From an uncultured beta proteobacterium (GTDB lineage: Bacteria; Pseudomonadota; Gammaproteobacteria; Burkholderiales; Burkholderiaceae_C), in NCBI GenBank assembly GCA_903870955.1, contig CAIQEX010000719.1, positions 1-8,549 on the forward strand: a stretch of DNA of 8,549 nt, read 5' to 3'. A model generated the notes under the pieces. That model worked only from the letters and a program-made list of their open reading frames with translations, ran no database searches and had not been told where the DNA came from. Both the position numbers and the translations under genes were made by a program. Shown piece after piece: positions 1 to 7,267 of this stretch. The first letter of the stretch is position 1; every line of letters starts with the position of its first letter.

Positions 1-122
1 GGAATCTGGTCGGCCACAAGGCCTTCGTCGCTCAACGTAACGAGGGTGCTCAAAGGCTGGCTGGCGACCAGCGCCTGCATCACCTCGATGCGGGTTTCTT
101 CAAAGTGTTTGGGTTGGTACAT
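1..122 (-). CDS. PaiB-like FMN-binding protein, N-terminal 40 residues (cut by window edge)
   Basis: Only the first 40 codons are present; the gene continues past the left edge. The peptide begins MYQPKHFEETRIEV, followed by a stretch with LSTLVTL and ending ADQIP. This is the typical opening of the PaiB family (FMN-binding, split-barrel flavin reductase-like fold), whose members start MY-P-HF-E-R and continue PL-TLVT. In Bacillus subtilis PaiB is linked to negative control of protease synthesis and sporulation; in proteobacteria the role is mostly unknown, so I give no regulatory target. The start codon lies 2 bp after the TAA of the DUF748 gene on the same strand. No clear Shine-Dalgarno sequence stands before it, which fits translational coupling to the gene upstream. 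Family recognition is by pattern only, and the missing C-terminal part prevents a fuller check. Confidence 0.8.
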   Translation of the reverse strand, partial: MYQPKHFEETRIEVMQALVASQPLSTLVTLSDEGLVADQI

Positions 123-124
123 GG

Positions 125-3100
125 TTAGTGGTGCTCAATGCTTAGTTCTGCGCGGGGTTGCCAATCAGCACCTGCAGGCGCTATTTCGACTTCACCCATA
201 AAAAGCTGATCGGACGGTACTTTGTGGGCCGTGAGGTATTCGCGCACGGCCAGGCTGCGATTCAAGGCCAGTGCACGCACCGCATCTTCATCGACGTTGA
301 TGGCCTGGAGGAGTAGCGCTTCCATTTCTTCTGTGCTCTGCTCTTTGGCTATGCCCACGGTATTGCGCGGTTTCTTGAGATTGGAGCGACGATAAACTTC
401 CTTCAGCAGCACCGGTGCTTCCTCCGCCGACACGACCGATACCGATGTCACATCCTTGGCAGCGCCAGCGGCTACCCGGCGCTTTTCCCCCATCAGTTGG
501 TTGGCCAACCTATCGCGCTTGATGGCATCGACCTCGCGCTCCAGACTGGCGGTGCCCACCACGGTCAGGCGCAGAGCGGGTTTATCCAGCATCGCTTTGC
601 CAATCTGGTCCAGGCTTGGCAGCGAGGATGGGCTGATGCGGGCGGTACCCGCATCGAAAGCAATATTTTTGAGTTCATCCGCAGCATCACCCCCGTTGAA
701 CAACCCGCTGATCAAATGAAAGGGCGAGGTCAAGGCCTTGGCAATCAGGTTGCCAACAATTTTCCAGACGATTGGCCATATCCTGAACTGCGGGTCATTC
801 AGCGAGCCGCTCACCGGCAGGTCCAGATCGATCACGCCATTGCGGTCGGCCAGCAGCGCCACAGCCAGTTTCACGGGCAAGTGACTGACACCGGGTACTT
901 CGTCCCCAAACACCAACTGATTCAACACGATCTTGTTGCTGGCCTGTAGTTGCCCGTTCGGAGCGACCGTGTAATTCACATCCACACTGAGCTTGCCGCG
1001 TTCGATGCCGTAGCCCGCGTACTTGATGGCGTAGGAAGACAACGGAGACAACTCCAGATCCCGCACCCGTCCATTGATCGCGAGTTCCAACGGCTTGACC
1101 AATGGGTTGAGCTTGCCGGTAATCTCCAGACTCGCAGTGCCCTCGGCACGGCCACGCAATTCAAGGTCCGCCAAACCCGAGCCCGCCTGCGAACTGAAGT
1201 GACTCAGGCTGCCACTGAGATCGGTCAGATCAGCCGAGTAATGGGGCTGGATAAAGCGGTCTGAAAATGCCACATGACCATTGATCAGCCGGATCGGGCC
1301 GATATCCATCACGGGATCATTGCCAGTGGCAGTTGGCTCAGGCGCTGGCGCTGCAGCGGTTGCCGTAGCCGTTGCCGGAGCGGTCGTGCTGGATGGGGCT
1401 GTACCTTGGGCCGCCCCAGGCGACGCCTTGTCATTCGGATTAACCAAATCCTGCAACACCAGCCTGCCCTCCGGGTTAATGATCAGACGGGCGAAAAAGT
1501 CCGCCAGCGATACTTCGCGCACCTTGAGGTGCATGGGAGAGCCGGGAGACATGCTGAAGTCGATACCCGGAACTGAAAGCGCCTTCCAGTTCAGCAACTC
1601 CTCAGTAACCTCGCCGGTGCTCAAGCTGTTGAGTTTGAGTTCTTCGATCGCGGCGTCACCGCGCACCTGCACCTCGGCTCCTGCAGGTTTGCTGGCGTAG
1701 CGCACCTGCCCTTTAAAGCTCGTATCGGCGCGCAACAGGTCCAGCCGCAACCCGGCCATTCCATAGTGAGCCAAAGCCTGGGCTGGAAACTGCGCGATAG
1801 CCACGCTGCCTTGAACCGCCAGCGGGTCCCACATCAGCGTGCCATCAAAACCGAGTGTTCCCGGATCAGTCCGCACACTGCGCACCTTTGCGGAGAGCGA
1901 CACCGGCACCGGCTTCTTGCCATCCAGCGTCAGGTTTTTGATGCGTGTTTGCAGGCTGCTCAACTCCAGAAAGACCGGTTTCGAAGGTACTCGATCCACG
2001 TAGGTCACGCTTCCATCCAGCAGCTGGGTATCGGCCAGAGTCACGCTCCACGGCAAAGGTTTGGCGCTTGCATTGGCCGTGGTCTTTGCCTTGGCTGTTA
2101 GAGCAGAACTCCCGGGGGGGGTGGGCACCAACCAGCGTTCAAACATCCACTTTCCATCTTCAGCACGCGCCACACGCAGGCTCGGGTTTCGCAGTGCCAG
2201 ACTGCCCAGGGTCACGGCATGTTTTTGCAAGTCCACGGCGACATTGTTGGCTTCCAGCAGTTTGAAGGCAGGGAGTTCTTTTTGCGTGATTTCGCTTTTG
2301 CCGGCAGGAGGGGTCAGGGCAAAGTCACGCAAGGCCAGTCGCTTGGCCTGCAATTGCAAGTCAGATCCCTTCCAACTGCCAGACAACTCGCCTTCGAGCA
2401 GGCCATTGGCTTGGGGCACTAAAAAATTACTGAGGTAAGGCGCCGCCAAGGACAACGCCAAGTCAGACAATTTGGCGTTCACTGAACCGGCCTGGTCGGT
2501 GGCCTCACCGCTGACTTGAATTCGGGCTGGCTTGGCGTCTTTTACATCCCGAACCAACAGTTTGGCTGCCACTTCAAAGGGAATCGCCCGGGTCATGGGC
2601 CATTGCACATCACTCAGCGTGATCTGCGTGTCGGCCAGCGCCAGCTTGACTGCGGGTGTCACGGCCTCATCGGTCACCCGAACCTGACCGCCCTGCAAAT
2701 GAAAGTGCGCAAGTGCCACTTGCCAACCGGGATGGGGTTGTGCTTTTGCCGCATCGGGCTGGCTGCTTTGCGCCTTGGGTGCCTCGGAAATAGTTGCAGC
2801 CGCTGCAGCGGGTTTGTCCCCTGTCCCGAGGTTCAATAGATTCAACACCCCTTGTTGATTACGCGTGACCACCACCGAGGGCGAGTTCACCTCCAAAGAT
2901 TCCAACACCAGACTTTGCTCCAACGGACGCAGTTCTTTGATCCTGGTCTCTACCGAGCCAATGGACAACAAATCTCCGCCGCCCTTTTCGCTAACCTGGA
3001 TACCGGACACCTTGATATCACCGGATACCAGCAACTTTTGACTGGCTGCCTGATCAAACGAAATCTTGACGGAACTATCCAGCACTGCGGCCTTCAACCG

Positions 3101-3844
3101 CACCGGGAGGCTGGCGGGCAGATAGGGCAAATAGGGCGCAACGTCCAGGTGGCTGATCTGCAACGCCAACTCGCCCTTGCGGCTCTGTGCAAATGGAGTT
3201 GCCTGAGCGGCTGAGTCGAATGCACTGCCATTCATTTCAAACGCCAGATGCGGCTGCACCGTGACTTCCCGCTGGGACTCAAAACTGCTGATAAAGGGCA
3301 CCGACAGGTTGAGTTTGCGCAGGCTGTGCTGCTGGCTAACGCCGTTCACATGGTCAACAAAATCAACCGAGCCATCGGTAACCACGATGTTGTTCAACGA
3401 GAAAAGAGTTGGCTCTGAAGGGGGTGCGTTTGGTGCAGAAGCAAAGCGTTGCAACAGGTCATCGAAGTCGTAATGCCCGCCGCCCAGATGGGTGACCGAA
3501 AGCTGCGGCTGGTCGATGGCGATGGCGTCCAATACCGGCGCCCTGCGCCAGAGCGACTGCACGCTGGCGTCCGCATAAATGCGGGCCACCGCCAACTGGG
3601 TCGATTTGCCATCCACGCTTGCGACCTTGAGTCCCGAAAGTGTGAGCTCCAGTGTCAAAGGCTTGAATTCAACCGCATCCAGCGTGACGCTACGACCCAA
3701 GGCCTCACTGCCACGGCTCTGAATTTGGCTCTTCAAGAAGCCTGGCAGTGCCTGCCATGCCAGCAAGCAAAGGACCAGCAAGATCAGACAAATCCAGAGC
3801 AGGCGGCGTATCCAGGTCTTGTGCAAAAACGTTGTGAAAGGCAT
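125..3844 (-). CDS. DUF748 / AsmA-like envelope protein, 1239 aa
   Basis: The protein is large and probably anchored in the inner membrane with its bulk in the periplasm. One hydrophobic segment lies at about residues 15-35, preceded by basic residues (WIRR). Next comes an AsmA-like start (LGRSVTLDAVEF, about 49-60), then four related modules that each end in a G-x-V-x-(F/Y/V)-x-D type motif (near residues 158-164, 386-392, 611-617 and 856-862). Ala/Pro/Thr-rich linkers separate the modules. The region at about 985-1047 (HLPVKLAVALLADRNGVIDL and following) is the hallmark C-terminal block of DUF748 proteins. Residues about 1062-1220 resemble an OmpA-like domain in two pieces. AsmA/TamB/DUF748 relatives are thought to form long beta grooves that carry or organise lipids in the envelope; the substrate here is unknown. 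The ATG at 3844 has an in-frame TAA three codons upstream, so no longer start is possible, and no strong ribosome binding site is visible. The gene follows dnaE2 by 33 bp without a terminator. Confidence 0.88.
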   Translation of the reverse strand: MPFTTFLHKTWIRRLLWICLILLVLCLLAWQALPGFLKSQIQSRGSEALGRSVTLDAVEFKPLTLELTLSGLKVASVDGKSTQLAVARIYADASVQSLWRRAPVLDAIAIDQPQLSVTHLGGGHYDFDDLLQRFASAPNAPPSEPTLFSLNNIVVTDGSVDFVDHVNGVSQQHSLRKLNLSVPFISSFESQREVTVQPHLAFEMNGSAFDSAAQATPFAQSRKGELALQISHLDVAPYLPYLPASLPVRLKAAVLDSSVKISFDQAASQKLLVSGDIKVSGIQVSEKGGGDLLSIGSVETRIKELRPLEQSLVLESLEVNSPSVVVTRNQQGVLNLLNLGTGDKPAAAAATISEAPKAQSSQPDAAKAQPHPGWQVALAHFHLQGGQVRVTDEAVTPAVKLALADTQITLSDVQWPMTRAIPFEVAAKLLVRDVKDAKPARIQVSGEATDQAGSVNAKLSDLALSLAAPYLSNFLVPQANGLLEGELSGSWKGSDLQLQAKRLALRDFALTPPAGKSEITQKELPAFKLLEANNVAVDLQKHAVTLGSLALRNPSLRVARAEDGKWMFERWLVPTPPGSSALTAKAKTTANASAKPLPWSVTLADTQLLDGSVTYVDRVPSKPVFLELSSLQTRIKNLTLDGKKPVPVSLSAKVRSVRTDPGTLGFDGTLMWDPLAVQGSVAIAQFPAQALAHYGMAGLRLDLLRADTSFKGQVRYASKPAGAEVQVRGDAAIEELKLNSLSTGEVTEELLNWKALSVPGIDFSMSPGSPMHLKVREVSLADFFARLIINPEGRLVLQDLVNPNDKASPGAAQGTAPSSTTAPATATATAAAPAPEPTATGNDPVMDIGPIRLINGHVAFSDRFIQPHYSADLTDLSGSLSHFSSQAGSGLADLELRGRAEGTASLEITGKLNPLVKPLELAINGRVRDLELSPLSSYAIKYAGYGIERGKLSVDVNYTVAPNGQLQASNKIVLNQLVFGDEVPGVSHLPVKLAVALLADRNGVIDLDLPVSGSLNDPQFRIWPIVWKIVGNLIAKALTSPFHLISGLFNGGDAADELKNIAFDAGTARISPSSLPSLDQIGKAMLDKPALRLTVVGTASLEREVDAIKRDRLANQLMGEKRRVAAGAAKDVTSVSVVSAEEAPVLLKEVYRRSNLKKPRNTVGIAKEQSTEEMEALLLQAINVDEDAVRALALNRSLAVREYLTAHKVPSDQLFMGEVEIAPAGADWQPRAELSIEHH
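1259..3508 (-). repeat. Four diverged internal repeats in the DUF748 protein
   Basis: Four units of the protein share a pattern. Each has a P-x-(L/V)-x-V strand followed by a Gly and a hydrophobic-LL segment, then a low-complexity linker, then a hydrophobic-x-x-G-x-V-x-x-x-D strand. The approximate residues are 113-164, 321-392, 553-617 and 782-862. Example strand pairs are QPQLSVTHLGGGHYDFDDLL with VVTDGSVDFVD, and NPSLRVARAEDGKWMF with LLDGSVTYVD. The linkers grow from about 10 to about 44 residues; the longest (about 802-845) is rich in Ala, Thr and Pro. The repeats are visible at protein level only, because the DNA has diverged. They probably mark repeated beta-groove segments. Confidence 0.6.
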
Positions 3845-3877
3845 GGCGCATTATTAGGGAAAACTTTGCGACCCGGC

Positions 3878-6800
3878 TTAATGAAAATCCCTGCTTACGG
3901 TGCTGAGTTCTCCCAAAAGTGGGGTCAAGTCCACCAGCCGCTTGGCCACCACATGGCGGACCTCGCCACCAGAATCCTTTTGCCAAACACCAAAAACCGC
4001 CATCAGGCGTGCGCGATACAACACTTCGCGAAACTGCTCCTTGACCGCCTTCCAGACAATCACATTGACGCTGCCCGTTTCGTCCTCCAGGGTCACAAAC
4101 ACCACACCCTTGGCGGTTTGGGGTTGTTGGCGCATGGTCACGATGCCACAGGCGCGCACCAGCCGCCCGCTTGGGTAGTCGCGCATCTGTTCCGCAGTCA
4201 GCAGGCGCTTGGGCGTCAACTGCGCACGCAACAGGGCCATCGGGTGGCTACGCAAGCTCAGGCCCAGAGCGGCATAGTCAAACACCACTTCCTCACCTTC
4301 TGCAGCCGCTTCCAGCACCAGTGCCTCTTCTTCAACCGGCACGCCCTGCAAAAGGGCCGGCGCCAATCTCAGGGCCGAGGCATCCCACACCTGCTGGCGT
4401 CGATGGCCGCTGAGGGACAGCAAGGCATCGGCACTGGCCAGAGAGCGCAGATCGCCCACGTCGAGTGCGCTGCGCAAGGCCAGGTCCTGGGTGCTGCTGA
4501 AAGCAGCTATTCCACGCTGATGGACGATGCGCTCGGCCACCGCTATGGACAGCCCACTGACCATGCGCAAACCCAGACGCACAGCAGGTTGAAAGGAAGC
4601 GTGGGAGCCGACAGGTTCTAAAGAGCAATCCCAGTCACTAAACACCACATCCACCGCCCGTACCTCCACGCCATGGCGTTGCGCGTCCTGCACCAATTGG
4701 GACGGGCCATAAAAGCCCAGTGGCTGGCTGTTCAGCATGGCAGCCAGAAAGCAAGCGGGCTCATGCCATTTAAGCCAGCAACTGGCATAAACCAACAGGG
4801 CAAAGCTGGCAGCATGGCTCTCCGGAAACCCGTATTCGCCAAAGCCCTCGATCTGCTTGAATATCTGGTCGGCGTATTCCTGGGTGTAGCCTTTTTTCAG
4901 CATCCCACTCACCAGCCGGTCGTAGAACTTGTGCACCCCGCCCTTGCGTTTCCAGGCGGCCATGGAGCGACGCAATTGATCGGCTTCTCCCGGAGAAAAA
5001 TCGGCAGCAGCCATCGCCACCTGCATCACCTGCTCCTGAAAAATCGGCACGCCATGGGTACGTTTGAGCACCTCCTTGAGTGCCGGGCTGGCGTATTCCA
5101 CCGCCTCTGGATTGGCACGCGCCTGCAGATATGGGTGCACCATCCCTCCTTGAATGGGCCCGGGGCGGACGATGGCCACCTCCACCACCAGGTCGTAAAA
5201 GCACTGGGGTTTGAGACGCGGCAACATGCTCATCTGCGCACGGCTCTCGATCTGAAACACGCCTACGGTATCGGCGCGACAAATCATGGCGTAGGTGGCG
5301 GGATCTTCGCTGGGGATGTCCTGCATGCGCATTTCCTTGCCGCGCCACTGGCCTATCAGCACCAGACAGCGACGGATCGCACTGAGCATTCCCAATGCCA
5401 GCACATCGACCTTCAAGAGCCCCACGGCGTCCAGATCGTCCTTGTCCCACTGGATCACACTGCGGTCTTTCATGGCGGCGTTTTCCACTGGCACCAAGCG
5501 TGTCAAAGGGCCTTGTGTGAGCACGAAGCCGCCGACGTGCTGGCTCAGATGGCGCGGAAATCGCTGCAGCTGACAGGCCAAGTCGAGCCAGAGTTGCAGG
5601 CGGCGCTTCGCAGGGAGTTTGATGCGTGCATCCTCACTGTCGCCCTGCACCCGCGCAATAGCCGACTCCAGCCGCTCCACCAGCACCTCGCGGCTGTACA
5701 TACCGGGGTGCTCCTTGGACATGGCACTGATCAGTTCCTCCGGGATTTCCAGCGACCGGCCCACATCCCGCAAGGCGCTTCGTGGGCGGTAGCTGGCCAC
5801 CACACCGGTAATGGCGGCGCGCTCGCGGCCATATTTTTCATAGATGTACTGAATCACCTCCTCGCGACGCTGGTGTTCAAAGTCCACGTCAATGTCCGGT
5901 GGCTCGTCGCGCTCGCGGCTGATGAAGCGCTCGAACAGCAGATTGCTCAGTGCCGGATTCACCTCGGTTACGCCCAGGCAATAGCAAACCACCGAATTGG
6001 CCGCCGAGCCCCGGCCCTGGCACAAAATTCCGCGCGCGCGCGCGAAGCGCACCAGATCGTGCACGGTCAAAAAGTACATCTCGTAGCGCAGTTCGGCAAT
6101 CAGTGCCAGTTCATGCTCCAGTTGCTTTTCCACGGCTTCAGGGGTGCCTCCGGGGTAACGCTCTCGGGCTCCTTCCTGGGTGTATTGGCGCAGGGTTTGC
6201 GCCGGGGTCTGGCCGGGCAACACCGCTTCCATCGGATACTGGTAGCGCAATTCCTTCAGGCTGAAGTGGCAGCGCTGCGCAATCACCAGCGTGGCCTCCA
6301 GCAGTTCCGGCGGATACAGGGAAGCCAGACGCGCACGGCTGCGCAAATGCAATTCCGCATTTGCCTGCAGTGAAAAGCCGCATTGCGCCACCGGTAAACC
6401 CAAACGCACGGCGGTCAGCACATCGTGCAAGGGCTTGCGCGAGCGCACATGCATATGCACCTGACCCGTGGCGACCAAAGGCAGGCCGGTCAAACGGGCC
6501 ATTTGGTTCGCGCGGTACGTAAGCAGCGCATCGTTTGCGGCCAATCCCAACGTCAGCTCCAGCCAGACATGGCTCGGATACTGTGTCCGGACACGGTTCG
6601 CAATGGCACAGGCGGTCTCCATGGGAAGCGCATCCAGACCACTGATCAACAGCTCACAATCGGCCAGGGTCTGCTTCTGCACATCGACCCAGGTCAGGCG
6701 GTATTCCCCTTTGGGAGCGGCTCGACGGGCACGGGTAATGAATTCGCATAAATTGCCCCAACCAGAGAGGTTGTGCGCCAGCGCCACCAGAGTAAATGAC

Positions 6801-7066
6801 GCTCCACCCTCCAACGACACTGCAAACTCCGAACCCAGCAAAAGTGGCAGGCCCAGGCGTTCGGCCTCGCCATGGGCCCGCACCACACCGGCGACCGAAC
6901 ACTCGTCGGTCATTGCCAGCGCACCATAGCCCAGCGCGTGAGCCCGCTGCACCAACTCCTCCGGCTGCGAGGCACCGCGCTGGAAACTGAAGTTGGACAG
7001 GCAATGCAACTCGGCGTAAGCAGGATATTTCAGTGAGGTCCGTGGGGGTGTAGGGCTGCGAGCCAT
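3878..7066 (-). CDS. dnaE2: Error-prone DNA polymerase DnaE2 (ImuC), 1062 aa
   Basis: This is a C-family DNA polymerase alpha subunit that works in SOS-induced translesion synthesis, usually with the ImuA and ImuB accessory proteins. Numbered from the ATG at 7066, the order is: a PHP domain (AELHCLSNFSF at about 18-28, MTDECSVAGVVRAH at about 52-65); the palm with GRGSAANS (about 351-358) and the catalytic PPDIDVDF (Asp391 and Asp393); the third catalytic Asp in LLKVDVLALG (Asp554); the fingers block with FGEYGFPESHAASFALLVYA (about 742-761) and CFLAAMLNSQPLGFY; a helix-hairpin-helix part; and an OB fold (about 968-1047). The tau-binding tail of replicative DnaE is absent and the length suits DnaE2. 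HCLSNFSF and TDE replace PHP metal ligands, as is usual in proteobacterial DnaE2. The frame stays open to an ATG at 7153, but that extension would cover the LexA box and the promoter, and homologous sequence begins only after 7066. No imuA or imuB is seen on either side. Confidence 0.95.
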   Translation of the reverse strand: MARSPTPPRTSLKYPAYAELHCLSNFSFQRGASQPEELVQRAHALGYGALAMTDECSVAGVVRAHGEAERLGLPLLLGSEFAVSLEGGASFTLVALAHNLSGWGNLCEFITRARRAAPKGEYRLTWVDVQKQTLADCELLISGLDALPMETACAIANRVRTQYPSHVWLELTLGLAANDALLTYRANQMARLTGLPLVATGQVHMHVRSRKPLHDVLTAVRLGLPVAQCGFSLQANAELHLRSRARLASLYPPELLEATLVIAQRCHFSLKELRYQYPMEAVLPGQTPAQTLRQYTQEGARERYPGGTPEAVEKQLEHELALIAELRYEMYFLTVHDLVRFARARGILCQGRGSAANSVVCYCLGVTEVNPALSNLLFERFISRERDEPPDIDVDFEHQRREEVIQYIYEKYGRERAAITGVVASYRPRSALRDVGRSLEIPEELISAMSKEHPGMYSREVLVERLESAIARVQGDSEDARIKLPAKRRLQLWLDLACQLQRFPRHLSQHVGGFVLTQGPLTRLVPVENAAMKDRSVIQWDKDDLDAVGLLKVDVLALGMLSAIRRCLVLIGQWRGKEMRMQDIPSEDPATYAMICRADTVGVFQIESRAQMSMLPRLKPQCFYDLVVEVAIVRPGPIQGGMVHPYLQARANPEAVEYASPALKEVLKRTHGVPIFQEQVMQVAMAAADFSPGEADQLRRSMAAWKRKGGVHKFYDRLVSGMLKKGYTQEYADQIFKQIEGFGEYGFPESHAASFALLVYASCWLKWHEPACFLAAMLNSQPLGFYGPSQLVQDAQRHGVEVRAVDVVFSDWDCSLEPVGSHASFQPAVRLGLRMVSGLSIAVAERIVHQRGIAAFSSTQDLALRSALDVGDLRSLASADALLSLSGHRRQQVWDASALRLAPALLQGVPVEEEALVLEAAAEGEEVVFDYAALGLSLRSHPMALLRAQLTPKRLLTAEQMRDYPSGRLVRACGIVTMRQQPQTAKGVVFVTLEDETGSVNVIVWKAVKEQFREVLYRARLMAVFGVWQKDSGGEVRHVVAKRLVDLTPLLGELSTVSRDFH

Positions 7067-7090
7067 GATTGGCTTCACTTGGTAAATTAA

Positions 7091-7110
7091 TACTGTATTT
7101 ATACACAGTA
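7091..7110 (-). promoter_or_regulatory. LexA (SOS) box of dnaE2
   Basis: The plus strand reads TACTGTATTTATACACAGTA. It matches the E. coli LexA consensus TACTGTATATATATACAGTA at 18 of 20 positions and keeps both CTGT and ACAG half-sites at the correct 8 bp spacing. It overlaps the predicted -10 of the dnaE2 promoter and ends 24 bp before the dnaE2 ATG, a position where bound LexA would block RNA polymerase. SOS induction of dnaE2 is well known in other bacteria, so site and gene agree. Confidence 0.93.
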
Positions 7111-7126
7111 TTTTAAAGCTTGTCAC
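7098..7126 (-). promoter_or_regulatory. Sigma70-like promoter of dnaE2
   Basis: On the minus strand a -35 element GTGACA (7126-7121, 5 of 6 to TTGACA) is followed by exactly 17 bp and a -10 element TATAAA (7103-7098, 5 of 6 to TATAAT). Transcription would start near 7091, giving a leader of about 25 nt before the ATG at 7066. The -10 lies inside the LexA box, so repression would be direct. The leader has only a weak ribosome binding site (a GAAG about 7 nt before the start). Confidence 0.75.
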
Positions 7127-7221
7127 GCACCGTGTCAGGGCACAGTCATGCAAAGCAGCGACCCTTGGCAGTTACCCATTACTGATATGCGTCAATTCTT
7201 TTAAATCAAGACTGGCCTAGA

Positions 7222-7237
7222 CTGTGCTTTATGACAG
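7222..7237 (+). promoter_or_regulatory. Possible second LexA box, upstream of the deacetylase
   Basis: The plus strand reads CTGTGCTTTATGACAG, a perfect CTGT-N8-ACAG core with a fairly AT-rich centre. The outer bases (GA before, CG after) and the middle fit the consensus less well than the dnaE2 box. It ends 30 bp before the TTG start and 18 bp before the ribosome binding site, roughly where a transcription start would lie. It could reflect LexA control of the deacetylase operon or be a chance match. Confidence 0.4.
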
Positions 7238-7255
7238 CGAGCGCCAGCAGTCACC

Positions 7256-7261
7256 AGGAGA
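7256..7261 (+). promoter_or_regulatory. Ribosome binding site that fixes a TTG start
   Basis: AGGAGA lies 6 nt before the TTG at 7268, ideal spacing for a Shine-Dalgarno sequence. The nearby ATG at 7231 is in another frame and soon meets a stop, and the first in-frame ATG (codon 16) would delete the conserved N-terminus. The site therefore decides the start of the deacetylase gene. Confidence 0.88.
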
Positions 7262-7267
7262 TTTCCC

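Noticed and set aside
1310..1441. Ala/Thr/Pro-rich stretch as a DNA tandem repeat
   Set aside because: The repetition is only approximate at DNA level; it is best described as a low-complexity protein linker.
3845..3877. Terminator or promoter between dnaE2 and the DUF748 gene
   Set aside because: The 33 bp contain no inverted repeat with a T run and no -35/-10 pair.
3449..4621. Open frame (390 codons) on the plus strand crossing the dnaE2/DUF748 junction
   Set aside because: It is antisense to both genes, has no family motif, and has a Gln/His-rich composition typical of complementary-strand artefacts.
4673..6373. Long open frame (566 codons) on the plus strand opposite dnaE2
   Set aside because: It lies wholly antisense to a well-supported polymerase gene. 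The product is rich in His, Gln, Arg and Ala with no recognisable domain, as expected for a shadow frame in high-GC DNA.
6870..7020. Loss of PHP metal ligands in DnaE2 (HCLS, TDE) as a sign of decay
   Set aside because: The same replacements are normal in proteobacterial DnaE2 and the catalytic aspartates are intact.
7155..7206. Promoter for the deacetylase (TTGGCA at 7155 or TTAAAT at 7201 as elements)
   Set aside because: No pair of -35 and -10 elements has acceptable spacing, so a promoter surely exists in the region but cannot be placed.
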